DNA of 64,000 nt from Deltaproteobacteria bacterium (GTDB lineage: Bacteria > Myxococcota > Myxococcia > Myxococcales > Anaeromyxobacteraceae): the NCBI GenBank assembly GCA_016214955.1, contig JACRMN010000001.1, positions 1 to 64,000 of the forward strand, in the 5' to 3' direction. The stretch's first letter is position 1. Every line of letters begins with the position of its first letter. Shown one piece after another: positions 20,586 through 30,054 of the stretch. The position numbers and the translations under genes were made by a program. The notes under the pieces were generated by a model. The model was not told where the DNA came from, ran no database searches, and saw only the letters and a list, made by a program, of their open reading frames with translations.

Positions 20586-21650
20586 ATGGCCCCCAACGAC
20601 AGCGGAGCGCCGCTGGTGGCCGACCCCCTCGGGAGCCTGGCCGAGCGCCTCGGCTTCGCCTTCCCCGACCGCGCCCTGGCGCTCGCGGCGCTGACCCACA
20701 AGAGCTACGTCAACGAGCACCGCGACGAGGGGCTCTCCGACAACGAGCGGCTCGAGTTCCTGGGCGACGCCGTCCTCGACCTGGCCGTCTCGCAGCTCCT
20801 CATGGATCGCTTCCCGCAGGCCCGGGAGGGCGACCTCTCCAAGATCCGGGCGGCGCTGGTGGACGAGCCCGCGCTGGCGCGGCAGGGCAGGGCGCTGGGG
20901 CTGGGGCCACTCCTGCGCCTGGGGCGCGGCGAGGTGCTGACGGGCGGGCGCGACAAGGCCTCTCTCCTGGCCGACGCCCTGGAGGCGGTCATCGCCGTCA
21001 TGTACCTGTGCGGCGGCATCGAGCCGGTGCTGCGCTTCCTGGCGACAGCGCTCGCCGAGTCCTTCGCCAGCGCCAGCGCCGGGACGCTGGACCGCGACTA
21101 CAAGACCCAGCTCCAGGAGGCGGCCCAGAGCCGCCTGCGGGCCACGCCCCGCTACCGGGTGGTGGCCCAGACCGGCCCCGACCACGAGAAGGTCTTCGAG
21201 GTGGAGCTGGAGCTGCGCGGCGAGGTGCTGGGGCGGGGCAGCGGCCGCTCCAAGAAGGACGCCGAGCAGGTGGCTGCGCGCCAGGGGCTGGAGGCGCTGG
21301 CCAGAGGTTCCGACGGCTCCGGCGGGCCGCTGGCCACGCCGCCGCCGCTGCCGGCGGTGACGCCGGCGCTCGACGCCGTCGCCGTGATCAGGCCGGACGA
21401 GGCGGCCGAGGCCGCCCGGGAGGCCCCGTCCGCGCAGTGCCAGGAGGTCGAGGTGCCGGTGCCCCTGGCAGTGTCCGGGGCGGCTGTCGTCGCAGCCGTG
21501 CCCTCCGCCTCCGTGCCGGTCGAGCCGCTGGTCCACGCTCCGCGGCCCGCGCCCCGGGCGAAGCCGCGGAGGAAGGTGGCCCCGAAGAAGCGCGCCGCGG
21601 CGAAGGGGAAGCCGGGGGCGAAGCGGGCCCCCGGGAAGAAAGGGCGGTAG
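20586..21650 (+). CDS. rnc: Ribonuclease III with long basic C-terminal tail
   Basis: The nuclease signature NERLEFLGDAVLDL lies at residues 53-66. A second acidic motif (LADALEAVIAVMY) and a double-stranded-RNA-binding domain (about 160-236, DYKTQLQEAAQ to KKDAEQVAA) follow. It cleaves double-stranded RNA in rRNA and mRNA processing. The family is usually about 220-250 residues. Here about 115 extra residues form an Ala/Pro/Val-rich linker and a Lys/Arg-rich tail ending KRAPGKKGR, probably disordered and RNA-binding. Its position upstream of era is conserved in many bacteria, here with two cyclophilin genes between them. Confidence 0.93.
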   Translation: MAPNDSGAPLVADPLGSLAERLGFAFPDRALALAALTHKSYVNEHRDEGLSDNERLEFLGDAVLDLAVSQLLMDRFPQAREGDLSKIRAALVDEPALARQGRALGLGPLLRLGRGEVLTGGRDKASLLADALEAVIAVMYLCGGIEPVLRFLATALAESFASASAGTLDRDYKTQLQEAAQSRLRATPRYRVVAQTGPDHEKVFEVELELRGEVLGRGSGRSKKDAEQVAARQGLEALARGSDGSGGPLATPPPLPAVTPALDAVAVIRPDEAAEAAREAPSAQCQEVEVPVPLAVSGAAVVAAVPSASVPVEPLVHAPRPAPRAKPRRKVAPKKRAAAKGKPGAKRAPGKKGR

Positions 21651-21720
21651 CGCCTCGGGCGGCACCGCGCGCCGGCAGGGCGCGGCGGGCCGCCGGGTGC
21701 CGGACGACCGGCCTTCCCGG

Positions 21721-21749
21721 TTGCCCCGCGGCCGCCCCCTGACTAGCAT
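21721..21749 (+). promoter_or_regulatory. Candidate sigma-70 promoter of the exported cyclophilin gene
   Basis: TTGCCC (21721-21726), 17-bp spacer, TAGCAT (21744-21749). The predicted start point falls at about 21756, next to the ATG at 21757, which would give a leaderless mRNA. There is no ribosome-binding site upstream. Confidence 0.45.
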
Positions 21750-21756
21750 GCCGCGC

Positions 21757-22422
<666 letters not shown>

Positions 22423-22445
22423 GCAGCGCGCACCCGGGAGAACCC

Positions 22446-22955
22446 ATGGCCGACGCCCTCTACGCCACCTTCCAGACCTCCGCCGGCGACCTGGTGGTGA
22501 AGCTCATGCCGGAGAAGGCCCCCAAGACCGTCGAGAACTTCGTGTCCCTGGCCGAGGGCACCAAGGAGTGGACCCACCCCGGCACCGGCGCCAAGGCGAA
22601 GACGCCCCTCTACGACGGCACCGTCTTCCACCGGGTCATCCCCGAGTTCATGATCCAGGGCGGCGACCCCACCGGCACCGGCCGCGGTGACCCGGGCTAC
22701 CGCTTCGGCGACGAGATCGGCCCCGACAACAAGTTCGACAGGCCAGGCCTCCTCGCCATGGCCAACGCCGGCCCCAACACCAACGGCTGCCAGTTCTTCA
22801 TCACCGAGGTCCCCACCCCGCACCTCGACCGCGGCCACACCATCTTCGGCGAGGTGGTGAAGGGCGGCGACCTGGTCGCCAAGATCGCCCGCGCCGGCAA
22901 CGGCAAGACCAAGCTCGTGAAGCTGGTCATCACCCGCGGCGCCCAGCCGGCCTAG
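22446..22955 (+). CDS. Cytoplasmic cyclophilin-type peptidyl-prolyl isomerase
   Basis: The 169-residue protein has no signal peptide. Typical cyclophilin motifs are visible: [50 protein letters not shown] and [10 protein letters not shown]. It is the size and layout of bacterial PpiB-like enzymes. GGGAGA precedes the ATG. It is a paralogue of the upstream exported enzyme and lacks the Cys-rich insert. It lies 30 bp before era. Confidence 0.92.
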   Translation: MADALYATFQTSAGDLVVKLMPEKAPKTVENFVSLAEGTKEWTHPGTGAKAKTPLYDGTVFHRVIPEFMIQGGDPTGTGRGDPGYRFGDEIGPDNKFDRPGLLAMANAGPNTNGCQFFITEVPTPHLDRGHTIFGEVVKGGDLVAKIARAGNGKTKLVKLVITRGAQPA

Positions 22956-22985
22956 CCGGCGGTCCGCGCCCCGACCGCCCCGACC

Positions 22986-23897
22986 ATGCGCGCCGGCACC
23001 ATCGCCATCGCCGGCCGCCCCAACGTCGGCAAGTCGACCCTCCTCAACCGCATCCTGGGCGAGAAGATCGCCATCGTCAGCCCGCGCCCGCAGACCACCC
23101 GGACCCGCATCCTCGGGGTCTGGAACGGGCCCGGCGTGCAGGCCGCCTTCTTCGACACCCCCGGCATCCACCGCGCCGAGGGGGCACTCAACCGGCGCAT
23201 GGTCGAGGTGGCGCTCTCGACGCTCCGGGAGGTGGACGCCGTGCTGCTCCTCGTCGAGGCCGGCACCGGCCCGGAGGGCCGCGTCGAGGTGGGCGAGGCC
23301 ACCCGCTTCGCCATCGAGCAGGTGGCCCGCTCCGGCGCCCGGGCGGTCCTGGGCATCAACAAGATGGACCGGGCGCCGCGCCAGAGCCTGCTGCCGGTGA
23401 TCGCCGCCTACAAGGACCTGCACGCCTGGGCCGAGATCGTCCCGGTCTCGGCCCGCACCGGCGAGAACGTGGACAAGCTGCTCGCGGCGCTGGCCGCCCA
23501 CCTGCCCGAGGCCGAGGCGCCGCTCTTCCCGCCCGATGTGCTCACCGACCAGGCCGAGCGCCAGCTCGCCGCCGAGTACATCCGCGAGCAGGTGATGCTG
23601 CTCACCCGCCAGGAGATCCCCTACGCCGCGGCGGTGGAGATCGAGGGCTTCGACGAGTCGGAGCGCGAGGAGGGGCCCCACGGCCTGCTGCGCATCGACG
23701 CCCTCCTGGTGGTGGAACGCGAAGGGCAGAAGGGCATCGTCATCGGCAAGAAGGGGGAGCTGCTCAAGAAGATCGGCACCGCCGCCCGCCAGGGCATGGA
23801 GCGGCTCTTCGGCTGCAAGGTCTTCCTCTCCCTGCGGGTCAAGGTGGACGAGCGCTGGAGCGAGCGGCCCGAGGCCCTGGGGCGGTACCTGCCATGA
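22986..23897 (+). CDS. era: GTPase Era
   Basis: The 303-residue protein has G1 GRPNVGKS at residues 10-17, switch sequence RPQTTRTR, G3 DTPGIH, G4 NKMD and a C-terminal KH domain (VIGKKGELLKKIG). Era binds the 3' end of 16S rRNA and helps mature the 30S subunit. Its length is normal for the family. The stop codon overlaps the start of der (ATGA), indicating translational coupling of two ribosome-assembly GTPases. Confidence 0.95.
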   Translation: MRAGTIAIAGRPNVGKSTLLNRILGEKIAIVSPRPQTTRTRILGVWNGPGVQAAFFDTPGIHRAEGALNRRMVEVALSTLREVDAVLLLVEAGTGPEGRVEVGEATRFAIEQVARSGARAVLGINKMDRAPRQSLLPVIAAYKDLHAWAEIVPVSARTGENVDKLLAALAAHLPEAEAPLFPPDVLTDQAERQLAAEYIREQVMLLTRQEIPYAAAVEIEGFDESEREEGPHGLLRIDALLVVEREGQKGIVIGKKGELLKKIGTAARQGMERLFGCKVFLSLRVKVDERWSERPEALGRYLP

Positions 23898-25429
23898 GCC
23901 GCCGCAAGCAGCACCGCGAGCCGCCGTCCCCGCACCCGTCCGGCGGCGAGGTGCCGGCCGGGACGCCGGTGCCGCCCTCGGCACGGGTGCGCCCCATCGT
24001 GGCGCTGGTGGGCCGGCCCAACGTGGGCAAGTCCACCCTCTTCAATCGGGTCGCCGGGAGGCGCAGCGCCATCGTCGAGGACGTCCCGGGCGTCACCCGC
24101 GACCGCAACTACGCCGACTTCGAGTGGGACGGCAAGGCGCTCTCGGTGGTCGACACCGGCGGCTTCGAGCCCCGCTCGCGCGACACGCTGATGCAGCTGG
24201 TCCGCGACCAGGCGCAGCTCGCCGTGGACGAGGCCTCGGCGGTGGTACTGGTCACCGACGGGCGCGAGGGGCTCACCGCCCTCGACCAGGCGGTCGCCGA
24301 CACCCTGCGCCGCGCCGGGAAGCCGCTCTTCGTGGCCGTCAACAAGGTGGACGCGCCCCGCAGCGAGGAGACGCTGCCGGTGGGCGAGTTCCACCGGCTG
24401 GGCTTCGGGGCGGTGCACGCCATCTCGGCCGAGCACGGCAGGGGGACCGGCGAGCTGCTCGACGCCATCCTCGAGACGGTGGACGCCCCCGAGGCGGAGC
24501 GGCCGCCGGAGCTGCCGGACCTGGATCTGGAGGAGGGCGAGGAGGGCGCGGATCTCGAGCTGCCGGCGCCGGCCGGAGACATCCGCATCGCCATCGTCGG
24601 CCGGCCCAACGTGGGGAAGAGCACCTTCGTCAACGCGCTGCTGGGCGAGCCGCGGCTGGTGGTCTCCGACGTGCCCGGCACCACGCGCGACGCCATCGAC
24701 AGCCTGGTGCTGCGCGACGGCCGGCGCTTCGTGGTCACCGACACCGCCGGCATCCGGCGCAAGCGCTCCATCGCCCTCAAGGTCGAGTCCTACTCGGTGG
24801 TGCGCGCCATGCGCGCCATCGACGACTCCGACGTCACCGCCTGCCTGCTCGACGCCACCGAGGCCGGCGTGGAGCAGGACGCCCGCCTGCTGGGGCTGGT
24901 GGAGGAGAAGGGGCGGGCGCTGGTCCTGGTGGTCAACAAGTGGGACATCGCCGAGCGCGAGGGGGCCACGCAGGAGTGGTACCGGGAGGAGCTCCGCAAG
25001 CGGCTGCCCTTCGTTGCCTGGGCCCCGATGCTGTTCGTCTCGGCCCGCACCGGCAAGGGGGTGGAGAAGCTCCTGCCCACCGCCGCCCGGCTCTGCGAGC
25101 AGTTCCGGGCCCGCTTCCCCACCCCGGAGATGAACAAGCTGCTCGAGGGGCTGCAGGTGGCCCATCCGCCGCCGCTGGTCCACGGCCGGCGGGCCAAGCT
25201 GTTCTACGTGGCCCAGGTGGCCTACGCCCCGCCGACCATGGTCATCCAGTGCAGCCGCGCCGACTCGGTCACCGACCACTACCGCCGCTACGTCGAGAAC
25301 CGCTTCCGCGAGACCTTCGGGCTCGAGGTGCCGCTTCGCATCGTCTACCGCGAGCGGCAGCGGCGGGAGCGCCGGCGGCCGCCGCAGGAGCGGGGCGCCG
25401 GCCCGCGGCGCCGCCACGGACCGCGCTAG
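23894..25429 (+). CDS. der: Ribosome assembly GTPase Der (EngA)
   Basis: The 511-residue protein has two tandem G domains (GRPNVGKST near residues 39 and 235), DTGGFE and DTAGIR switch motifs, two NKxD motifs (NKVD, NKWD) and a C-terminal KH-like domain. Der acts in 50S subunit assembly. It has about 30 extra N-terminal residues and an Arg-rich C-terminal tail (RRPPQERGAGPRRRHGPR). It overlaps era by 4 bases. In gammaproteobacteria der follows yfgM and bamB; here the same three genes are adjacent in the order der, yfgM-like, bamB-like. Confidence 0.95.
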   Translation: MSRRKQHREPPSPHPSGGEVPAGTPVPPSARVRPIVALVGRPNVGKSTLFNRVAGRRSAIVEDVPGVTRDRNYADFEWDGKALSVVDTGGFEPRSRDTLMQLVRDQAQLAVDEASAVVLVTDGREGLTALDQAVADTLRRAGKPLFVAVNKVDAPRSEETLPVGEFHRLGFGAVHAISAEHGRGTGELLDAILETVDAPEAERPPELPDLDLEEGEEGADLELPAPAGDIRIAIVGRPNVGKSTFVNALLGEPRLVVSDVPGTTRDAIDSLVLRDGRRFVVTDTAGIRRKRSIALKVESYSVVRAMRAIDDSDVTACLLDATEAGVEQDARLLGLVEEKGRALVLVVNKWDIAEREGATQEWYREELRKRLPFVAWAPMLFVSARTGKGVEKLLPTAARLCEQFRARFPTPEMNKLLEGLQVAHPPPLVHGRRAKLFYVAQVAYAPPTMVIQCSRADSVTDHYRRYVENRFRETFGLEVPLRIVYRERQRRERRRPPQERGAGPRRRHGPR

Positions 25430-25432
25430 TGC

Positions 25433-25462
25433 TTGACCTCGCCCCGGCCTGCCCCCTAGATT
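25433..25462 (+). promoter_or_regulatory. Candidate sigma-70 promoter for the yfgM/bamB pair
   Basis: TTGACC (25433-25438), 18-bp spacer, TAGATT (25457-25462), directly after the der stop. The predicted start near 25469 gives a leader of about 20 bases with AAGGA ahead of the ATG at 25490. Confidence 0.6.
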
Positions 25463-25489
25463 GACGCGGTTTTTCCCAAGGACTTCGCC

Positions 25490-26239
25490 ATGATCCGAGA
25501 CGCTCGCTCGACCCATTCCGCCGCCGAGATGACCCGCAAGGAGATGAAGGGGCCCGACAAGTTCCAGGTCGCGGCCACGGGCGCCCTCGAGTGGGCCCAG
25601 AAGAACAGCCGCACCGTGACCGTGGCCCTGGTCGCCGTGGGCGCCGCGGTGGTCGCGGCGATCGCGATCCAGGCCTACTCGGCCTCGTCCCGGGAGCAGG
25701 CCGGCAGCCGGCTCTTCCGCGCGCTCGACGCCGCCGAGGCCGACGTCTCCTCGGTGCCGCTGCCGGGCAGCGAGCGGCAGGTGTTCTCGTCCGAGGCGGA
25801 GCGAGCCAGGGCGGTGGTGGACGCGGCCGCCAGGGTCCGGCAGGAGCACTCCGGCTCGCGCGCCGCGGCGACGGCCGCGCTCCTGGCCGGCGAGGCGCAG
25901 CTTCGCACCGGGGAGTGGGATGCGGCGCGCGCCTCGTTCGAGGCCTACCTGGCGGGCGCCCCGGCCGACGACTCGCTGCGCTTCGCGGGGCTCGAGGGCC
26001 TGGCCCGCGCCGCCGAGGGCAAGGGCGACTTCGCCGCCGCGGCCGCCGCCTTCGAGCGCGCCGGCCGCGAGGTGGCCTTCTACAAGGACCGCGCGGCGCT
26101 GGAGCAGGCCAGGGTGCTGGTGCGGGCCGGCAAGGCCGCCGAGGCGAAGAAGCTGCTCGCCGGCTTCGCCGAGGAGCACAAGGAATCCCCGCTCAAGGGC
26201 GAGGCACTGGAGAGCCTGGCACGCCTGGGTGGGCAGTAG
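25490..26239 (+). CDS. YfgM-like membrane-anchored TPR protein
   Basis: The 249-residue protein has a cytoplasmic N-terminus of about 40 residues, one membrane helix (VTVALVAVGAAVVAAIAIQAY, split here by length limits: about residues 45-65) and a periplasmic part of TPR-like helical repeats. This matches YfgM, which works with periplasmic chaperones and the BAM outer-membrane assembly path. Its partner bamB-like gene starts at the next base after the stop. AAGGA precedes the ATG. Function is inferred mainly from topology and gene order. Confidence 0.75.
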   Translation: MIRDARSTHSAAEMTRKEMKGPDKFQVAATGALEWAQKNSRTVTVALVAVGAAVVAAIAIQAYSASSREQAGSRLFRALDAAEADVSSVPLPGSERQVFSSEAERARAVVDAAARVRQEHSGSRAAATAALLAGEAQLRTGEWDAARASFEAYLAGAPADDSLRFAGLEGLARAAEGKGDFAAAAAAFERAGREVAFYKDRAALEQARVLVRAGKAAEAKKLLAGFAEEHKESPLKGEALESLARLGGQ

Positions 26240-27319
26240 ATGAGCCTCGCGCTGGCCATGGTCCTGGCCGCTGCCGACCTGCAGGCCCTTCGGCCTGCGG
26301 TTCCGCCGCAGCGGGTCTACTCCGTCGCCTGGCAGCGGTCGCTCGCCCCCGCCGACCTCCTCGACTGGCAGCTCGAGGAGTCGGGCAGCCCGGCCGTCGA
26401 CGCCGCCAGCCGCACGGTGGTTGCCGGGGCCCGGGGCGGGGTGCTGCGCGCCTTCCGCGACGACGGCACCGAGCTCTGGGACTACGAGACCGGCGGAGGC
26501 TTCGCGGGCGGGCCGCTGATCCAGGGTGGCACCGTGTACGCCGGCTCGCTCGACGGCGCGCTCTTCGCCCTCGACCTGGCGAGCGGCAAGCCCCGGTGGC
26601 GCGTGGAGCTGGGCCTGGAGGTGGGGGCGACCCCCATCCTGGTGAAGGGGCTCCTGATCGTGGCCACGCTGCAGGACGAGGTGGTGGCGGTCGACGCCGC
26701 CACCGGCGCCCGCAAGTGGCACCACCGGCGCGACCGAGAGGGCATGACCATCCGCGGATGCGCCCGGCCTGTCCTGGCCCGCGGCCTGGTGATCGCCGCT
26801 TACTCCGACGGCAGCGTCGTCGGGCTCGACCCGGCCAGCGGCGCGGCCCGCTGGGAGCGCAAGGTGGCCCCCGCGGGCGAGTTCGTGGACGTGGACGGCC
26901 TGGCCGCCGACGACCGGGCGATCTACGCCGCCGCCTACTCCGGCGCGGTGCTGGCCCTCGATGCCGAGAGCGGCAAGACGCTGTGGGAGAAGAAGGAGCC
27001 TGGCGCCACCCGGCTCGCCGCCGGGGACGGCCAGGTCTACGTCTCCTCGACGGCGCGCGTGGCCGCCTACTCGGCCAGGGACGGGGCCCTGCGCTGGAGC
27101 CAGCCTCTGCAGGGCATGCCCGCCGCGCCGGCGCTGCGCGCCGGGAGCCGGCTGCTGGTGCCGAGCGGCAAGGGGATGCTGGTCCTCGACCCGGGGAGCG
27201 GCAAGCCGCTGCGCACCTTCGAGCCGGGCACCGGCGTCTCCGCCACGCCCGCGGCGCTGGGCCGCCGGGTCTACACCCTCTCGAACGCCGGCGCCCTCAC
27301 CGCCCTCGACCTGGAATGA
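26240..27319 (+). CDS. BamB-like outer-membrane assembly beta-propeller
   Basis: The 359-residue protein is built of PQQ-type propeller blades, seen as repeats such as ALDLASGKPRW, AVDAATGARKW, GLDPASGAARW and ALDAESGKTLW. Similar proteins are the BamB subunit of the BAM complex. The N-terminus is a short hydrophobic stretch (LALAMVLAAA) that could be a weak export signal; no lipobox Cys is visible, unlike E. coli BamB. It directly follows the YfgM-like gene, with which it presumably acts. Other PQQ-propeller functions are possible. Confidence 0.75.
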   Translation: MSLALAMVLAAADLQALRPAVPPQRVYSVAWQRSLAPADLLDWQLEESGSPAVDAASRTVVAGARGGVLRAFRDDGTELWDYETGGGFAGGPLIQGGTVYAGSLDGALFALDLASGKPRWRVELGLEVGATPILVKGLLIVATLQDEVVAVDAATGARKWHHRRDREGMTIRGCARPVLARGLVIAAYSDGSVVGLDPASGAARWERKVAPAGEFVDVDGLAADDRAIYAAAYSGAVLALDAESGKTLWEKKEPGATRLAAGDGQVYVSSTARVAAYSARDGALRWSQPLQGMPAAPALRAGSRLLVPSGKGMLVLDPGSGKPLRTFEPGTGVSATPAALGRRVYTLSNAGALTALDLE

Positions 27320-27347
27320 CGCGGCGACCGGCCGCCCGAGGGGGGCC

Positions 27348-27746
27348 GTGAAGGCCATCCGCGTGGTCGCCGCCGTGGTGCGCCGCGGCGGCCGCATCCT
27401 CGTCACCCGCCGGCCCGATCGGCCCGGCCGCCCCGGCCAGTGGGAGTTCCCCGGGGGCAAGGTCGAGCCCGGGGAGGGCGAGGCCGAGGCGCTGGTGCGG
27501 GAGATCCGCGAGGAGCTGGGGTGCACGCTGGCCGTCGGGCCGCTCCTGCTGCGCCACCGGCACGACTACCCGGACCTCTCGGTCGCGCTCGCCTTCTACG
27601 AGTGCCAGCTCGGCGAAGGCGAGGAGCCCGCCTGCGTGGGCGTGGCGGCGCTGGATTGGGCCGAGCCGGCGGCACTCGCCGGCTACGACTTCCTCGAGGC
27701 CGACCGGGCCGTGCTGGCCGAGATCGCGCGCGGCTCGAGGCGCTAG
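27348..27746 (+). CDS. MutT-type Nudix hydrolase
   Basis: The 132-residue protein has a complete Nudix box (GGKVEPGEG to REIREELG, residues about 36-58) in the MutT subfamily, whose members hydrolyse 8-oxo-dGTP and related nucleotides. The GTG start at 27348 is preceded by GAGGGGGG. The preceding gene ends 28 bp upstream. The stop codon shares CTAG with the convergent gene at 27743-28240. Confidence 0.88.
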   Translation: MKAIRVVAAVVRRGGRILVTRRPDRPGRPGQWEFPGGKVEPGEGEAEALVREIREELGCTLAVGPLLLRHRHDYPDLSVALAFYECQLGEGEEPACVGVAALDWAEPAALAGYDFLEADRAVLAEIARGSRR

Positions 27747-28240
27747 GCGCGGCGCTTCCCCTTCTTGCCCTTGGCCCTGCGGGGCGGCTCCTCGCGCGAC
27801 GGCTCCCCGGCCACGCGGAGCGGGAAGGAGAGCGGGCGGAAGGCGCGGCCCGAGAGGTCGTGCACGTCTCGTCCCTGCGAGCCCTCGAGCCGGAGCACGT
27901 AGCGGCTGCCGGGCCGCAGCGCGGCGGTGGGCGCCAGCGTGAATCGGCTCGAGGCCGAGCCGATCTCGGCGGCGCCTTCGGCCTCGACCAGCGCCTCCTG
28001 GCCGTCGTAGAGCACGAGCCGCGCGTCGGCGAGCGGGACGCCGGCCTCGACCGCGAAGCGCGCCGCCGCGCTCACCACCGCCTCGCCGTCGCGCAGCAGC
28101 CGGTCGGGCTCACCGGTGGTGCCGGGCACCGCGGCCTGGGCGGCGACGAGGGGCACGGGCGACACCCCCTGCCCATCCTGCGGAGGGTCCGGCGGCGCGG
28201 ACAGGGAGGCGCTGAGGACCAGGGCGAGGGCGGCCAGCAT
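27743..28240 (-). CDS. Exported protein of unknown function, Ig-like fold likely
   Basis: The 165-residue protein begins with a short signal peptide (LAALALVLSASLSA). The middle resembles bacterial Ig-like/SbsA-type beta sandwiches (ARFAVEAGVPLADARLVLYD, LRPGSRYVLRLEG). The C-terminus is strongly basic (RRAKGKKGKRRA). No family assignment is firm. Its stop overlaps the mutT stop through a shared CTAG at 27743-27746. Confidence 0.65.
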   Translation of the reverse strand: MLAALALVLSASLSAPPDPPQDGQGVSPVPLVAAQAAVPGTTGEPDRLLRDGEAVVSAAARFAVEAGVPLADARLVLYDGQEALVEAEGAAEIGSASSRFTLAPTAALRPGSRYVLRLEGSQGRDVHDLSGRAFRPLSFPLRVAGEPSREEPPRRAKGKKGKRRA

Positions 28241-28671
28241 CGGGAGCCGAAGCTACCATGGAGGGGCTGCGGGACGGGGTGGGAGCGCCGCGCCAGGCGA
28301 GCTCCGATCGGCCCGATCGCGGCCCCGCGACCCTGGCCCGGCGGCTGGCCCGGGCTGGCGATCGAGCCCTGCGAGCCCGCCGCCTACACCCCCGAGCGCC
28401 GGTGGATGGCCGCTCCGTGCCTTTTTGTGCGGATGCGGCGGGAGGCACGCTGCGTGCAATGCACCGTCGGTAACTCGCACCGGTTGGGTAGCAGCGGTCG
28501 AGATCGCGATCGGCGAAGCGGCTTCCAGTATCCTCGTCAGTGCAACCAGACAGCGGAACGTGGCGACGCGAGATGGCACCTACATGGCACCTGCGGGGCG
28601 CACCTGCGTGCGATGCCCCGCGGTGCGCGTGTCCTGGCGCAGCCTGGAGCGATGGGAAGGAGAAGACCCGC
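28241..28671. other. Non-coding region upstream of the roadblock operon
   Basis: No convincing gene was seen in these 431 bases; short open frames have codon use unlike neighbouring genes. It holds the start regions of two divergent units, a 9-bp direct repeat at 28573-28592 and a strong ribosome-binding site (GGAAGGAG) before 28672. Confidence 0.45.
28573..28592. repeat. Direct repeat ATGGCACCT, 11-bp period
   Basis: Two exact copies of ATGGCACCT, 28573-28581 and 28584-28592, lie on the same helix face about 80 bp before the roadblock operon start. It may be an operator or activator site. Confidence 0.4.
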
Positions 28672-29430
28672 ATGGCCCGCCCTGACGACGTACCCGGGCG
28701 CTCGATGGACGGCTTCGAGGGCGAGGTGGCCGGGCTCGGCCTTTCCGACCTCCTGCAGCTCAACGCGCGAAACCGCTTCTCGGGCTGCTTCCGCATCCGC
28801 CACGACGACGGCCTCGGCCTGATCTTCTTCCGCGACGGCGAGATCGTCCACGCCGAGCTGGGCGCCAAGATCGGCGAGGAGGCCTTCTGGGACATCCTGG
28901 AGTGGCAGACCGGCCGGTTCGCGGTGGAGCCCAACGTGGTCACGGCGCGGCGCTCCATCCAGAAGGGCGTGGAGCACCTTCTGCTCGACGCCCACCGCGT
29001 GATCGACGAGCGCCGCGTCTCCGGCCGCGTGCGCCCGCCTCCGGCCGCTCCCGCCGCGCCACCGGCCGCTGCCGCTCCCGCTTCCGCCGCTGCGCCCGCC
29101 GCGGGTGGCGCGATGGCCGCCGTGGAGGCGGTGCGCAAGGTGCCGGGCGTCGCCAACGCCGTGGTGCTCACGCGCGAGGGGCGCCGGGTGAGCGCCGACG
29201 GCTACGAGGCCGAGGTGCTGACCGGCCAGGCGGTCTACCTGGCGATGATGGGCGCCGAGTTCGGCGGCATCTTCCAGGCAGGCGAGCTGCGCTTCGCCTC
29301 GGTGCAAGGCACCCAGGCGCACCTGCTGGTCTTCGCCACCAAGAGCCACTACCTGGGCGTGCAGGCCCGCCCCGAGAGCGAGATCGGCGTGGTCGACGCC
29401 GCCATCCGCGCCGCCCTGGGCGGGCGCTAG
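28672..29430 (+). CDS. DUF4388 (PATAN)-roadblock/LC7 fusion protein
   Basis: The 252-residue protein has two parts. Residues about 10-110 fit the DUF4388/PATAN type (LGLSDLLQLNARNRFSGCF, IFFRDGEIVHAELG), common in myxobacterial signalling proteins. After an Ala/Pro linker, residues about 145-250 fit a roadblock/LC7 domain (VPGVANAVVLTREGRRV). Roadblock proteins such as MglB act on small Ras-like GTPases; no GTPase gene is adjacent, so the partner is unknown. GGAAGGAG lies before the ATG. It starts a three-gene operon with another roadblock protein and a Cache-HAMP sensor. Confidence 0.8.
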   Translation: MARPDDVPGRSMDGFEGEVAGLGLSDLLQLNARNRFSGCFRIRHDDGLGLIFFRDGEIVHAELGAKIGEEAFWDILEWQTGRFAVEPNVVTARRSIQKGVEHLLLDAHRVIDERRVSGRVRPPPAAPAAPPAAAAPASAAAPAAGGAMAAVEAVRKVPGVANAVVLTREGRRVSADGYEAEVLTGQAVYLAMMGAEFGGIFQAGELRFASVQGTQAHLLVFATKSHYLGVQARPESEIGVVDAAIRAALGGR

Positions 29431-29439
29431 GAGACGGCG

Positions 29440-30039
29440 ATGCAAGCGCTGCTCGCACCCCTGGTCACCGTTCCCGGCGTCATCGGCACCATGCTCTGCA
29501 GCCCGGAGGGCGAGCTGCTGGCCCACGCCTTCCCGCCCACCTTCGAGGCGGGCCGCCTGCGCGACGCCGCCGCGGCGCTCGCCGGCCGCGGGCGGGCGCT
29601 GGAGGCGGCTCTCGGCAAGGTGGGGACCGTCGATCTCCGCTACGCCGGCGGGCGGGTGGTGGTGAAGGGCATGGCCGGGGCCCGGCTGCTCTTCTTCTGC
29701 GCTCCCTCGATCAACCTCGAGCTGCTGACCATGTCGGTCTCCGGCGCGGTGGCACAGCTGGAGCGGGCCGTGCGCGGCGCGCAGCCCGCCGCCCCGGCCG
29801 CAACCGCTGCCGCCGAGGCAGCGCCGGCACCCGTCCCGGGCGGCCGGCTCTGGGAGACGGTGCAGCGCGTCAACGCCCTCATCGAGCGCAGCGGCGAGGA
29901 GCCCTTCAAGCTCCGCGGCAAGATCGCGCTCAAGGCAGGCTTCTCCCTCGACCTCATCGACGCCGACACCCCCGACGACCCCGCCAGGCTGCAGAAGTTG
30001 AGAGCCGCCGCCAGCGCAGTGCTGGGCCAGCCCGTCTGA
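29440..30039 (+). CDS. Roadblock/LC7 domain protein
   Basis: The 199-residue protein has an N-terminal roadblock/LC7 domain (about 1-110, VPGVIGTMLCSPEGELLAHA) and, after an Ala/Pro linker, a helical C-terminal region (LWETVQRVNALIERSGEE). It begins 9 bp after the fusion protein and 15 bp before the sensor gene. Two roadblock proteins in one operon could form homo- or heterodimers that control a GTPase elsewhere. Confidence 0.8.
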   Translation: MQALLAPLVTVPGVIGTMLCSPEGELLAHAFPPTFEAGRLRDAAAALAGRGRALEAALGKVGTVDLRYAGGRVVVKGMAGARLLFFCAPSINLELLTMSVSGAVAQLERAVRGAQPAAPAATAAAEAAPAPVPGGRLWETVQRVNALIERSGEEPFKLRGKIALKAGFSLDLIDADTPDDPARLQKLRAAASAVLGQPV

Positions 30040-30054
30040 TCCCCGGAACCGACC

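Noticed and set aside
28258-28473. 71-codon plus-strand frame before the roadblock operon
   Set aside because: No ribosome-binding site, no domain and codon use unlike its neighbours.
28451-28530. GGTTGGGTAGCAGCGG-type sequence that looked tRNA-like
   Set aside because: No acceptor stem or T-loop could be folded; no tRNA was found elsewhere in the window.
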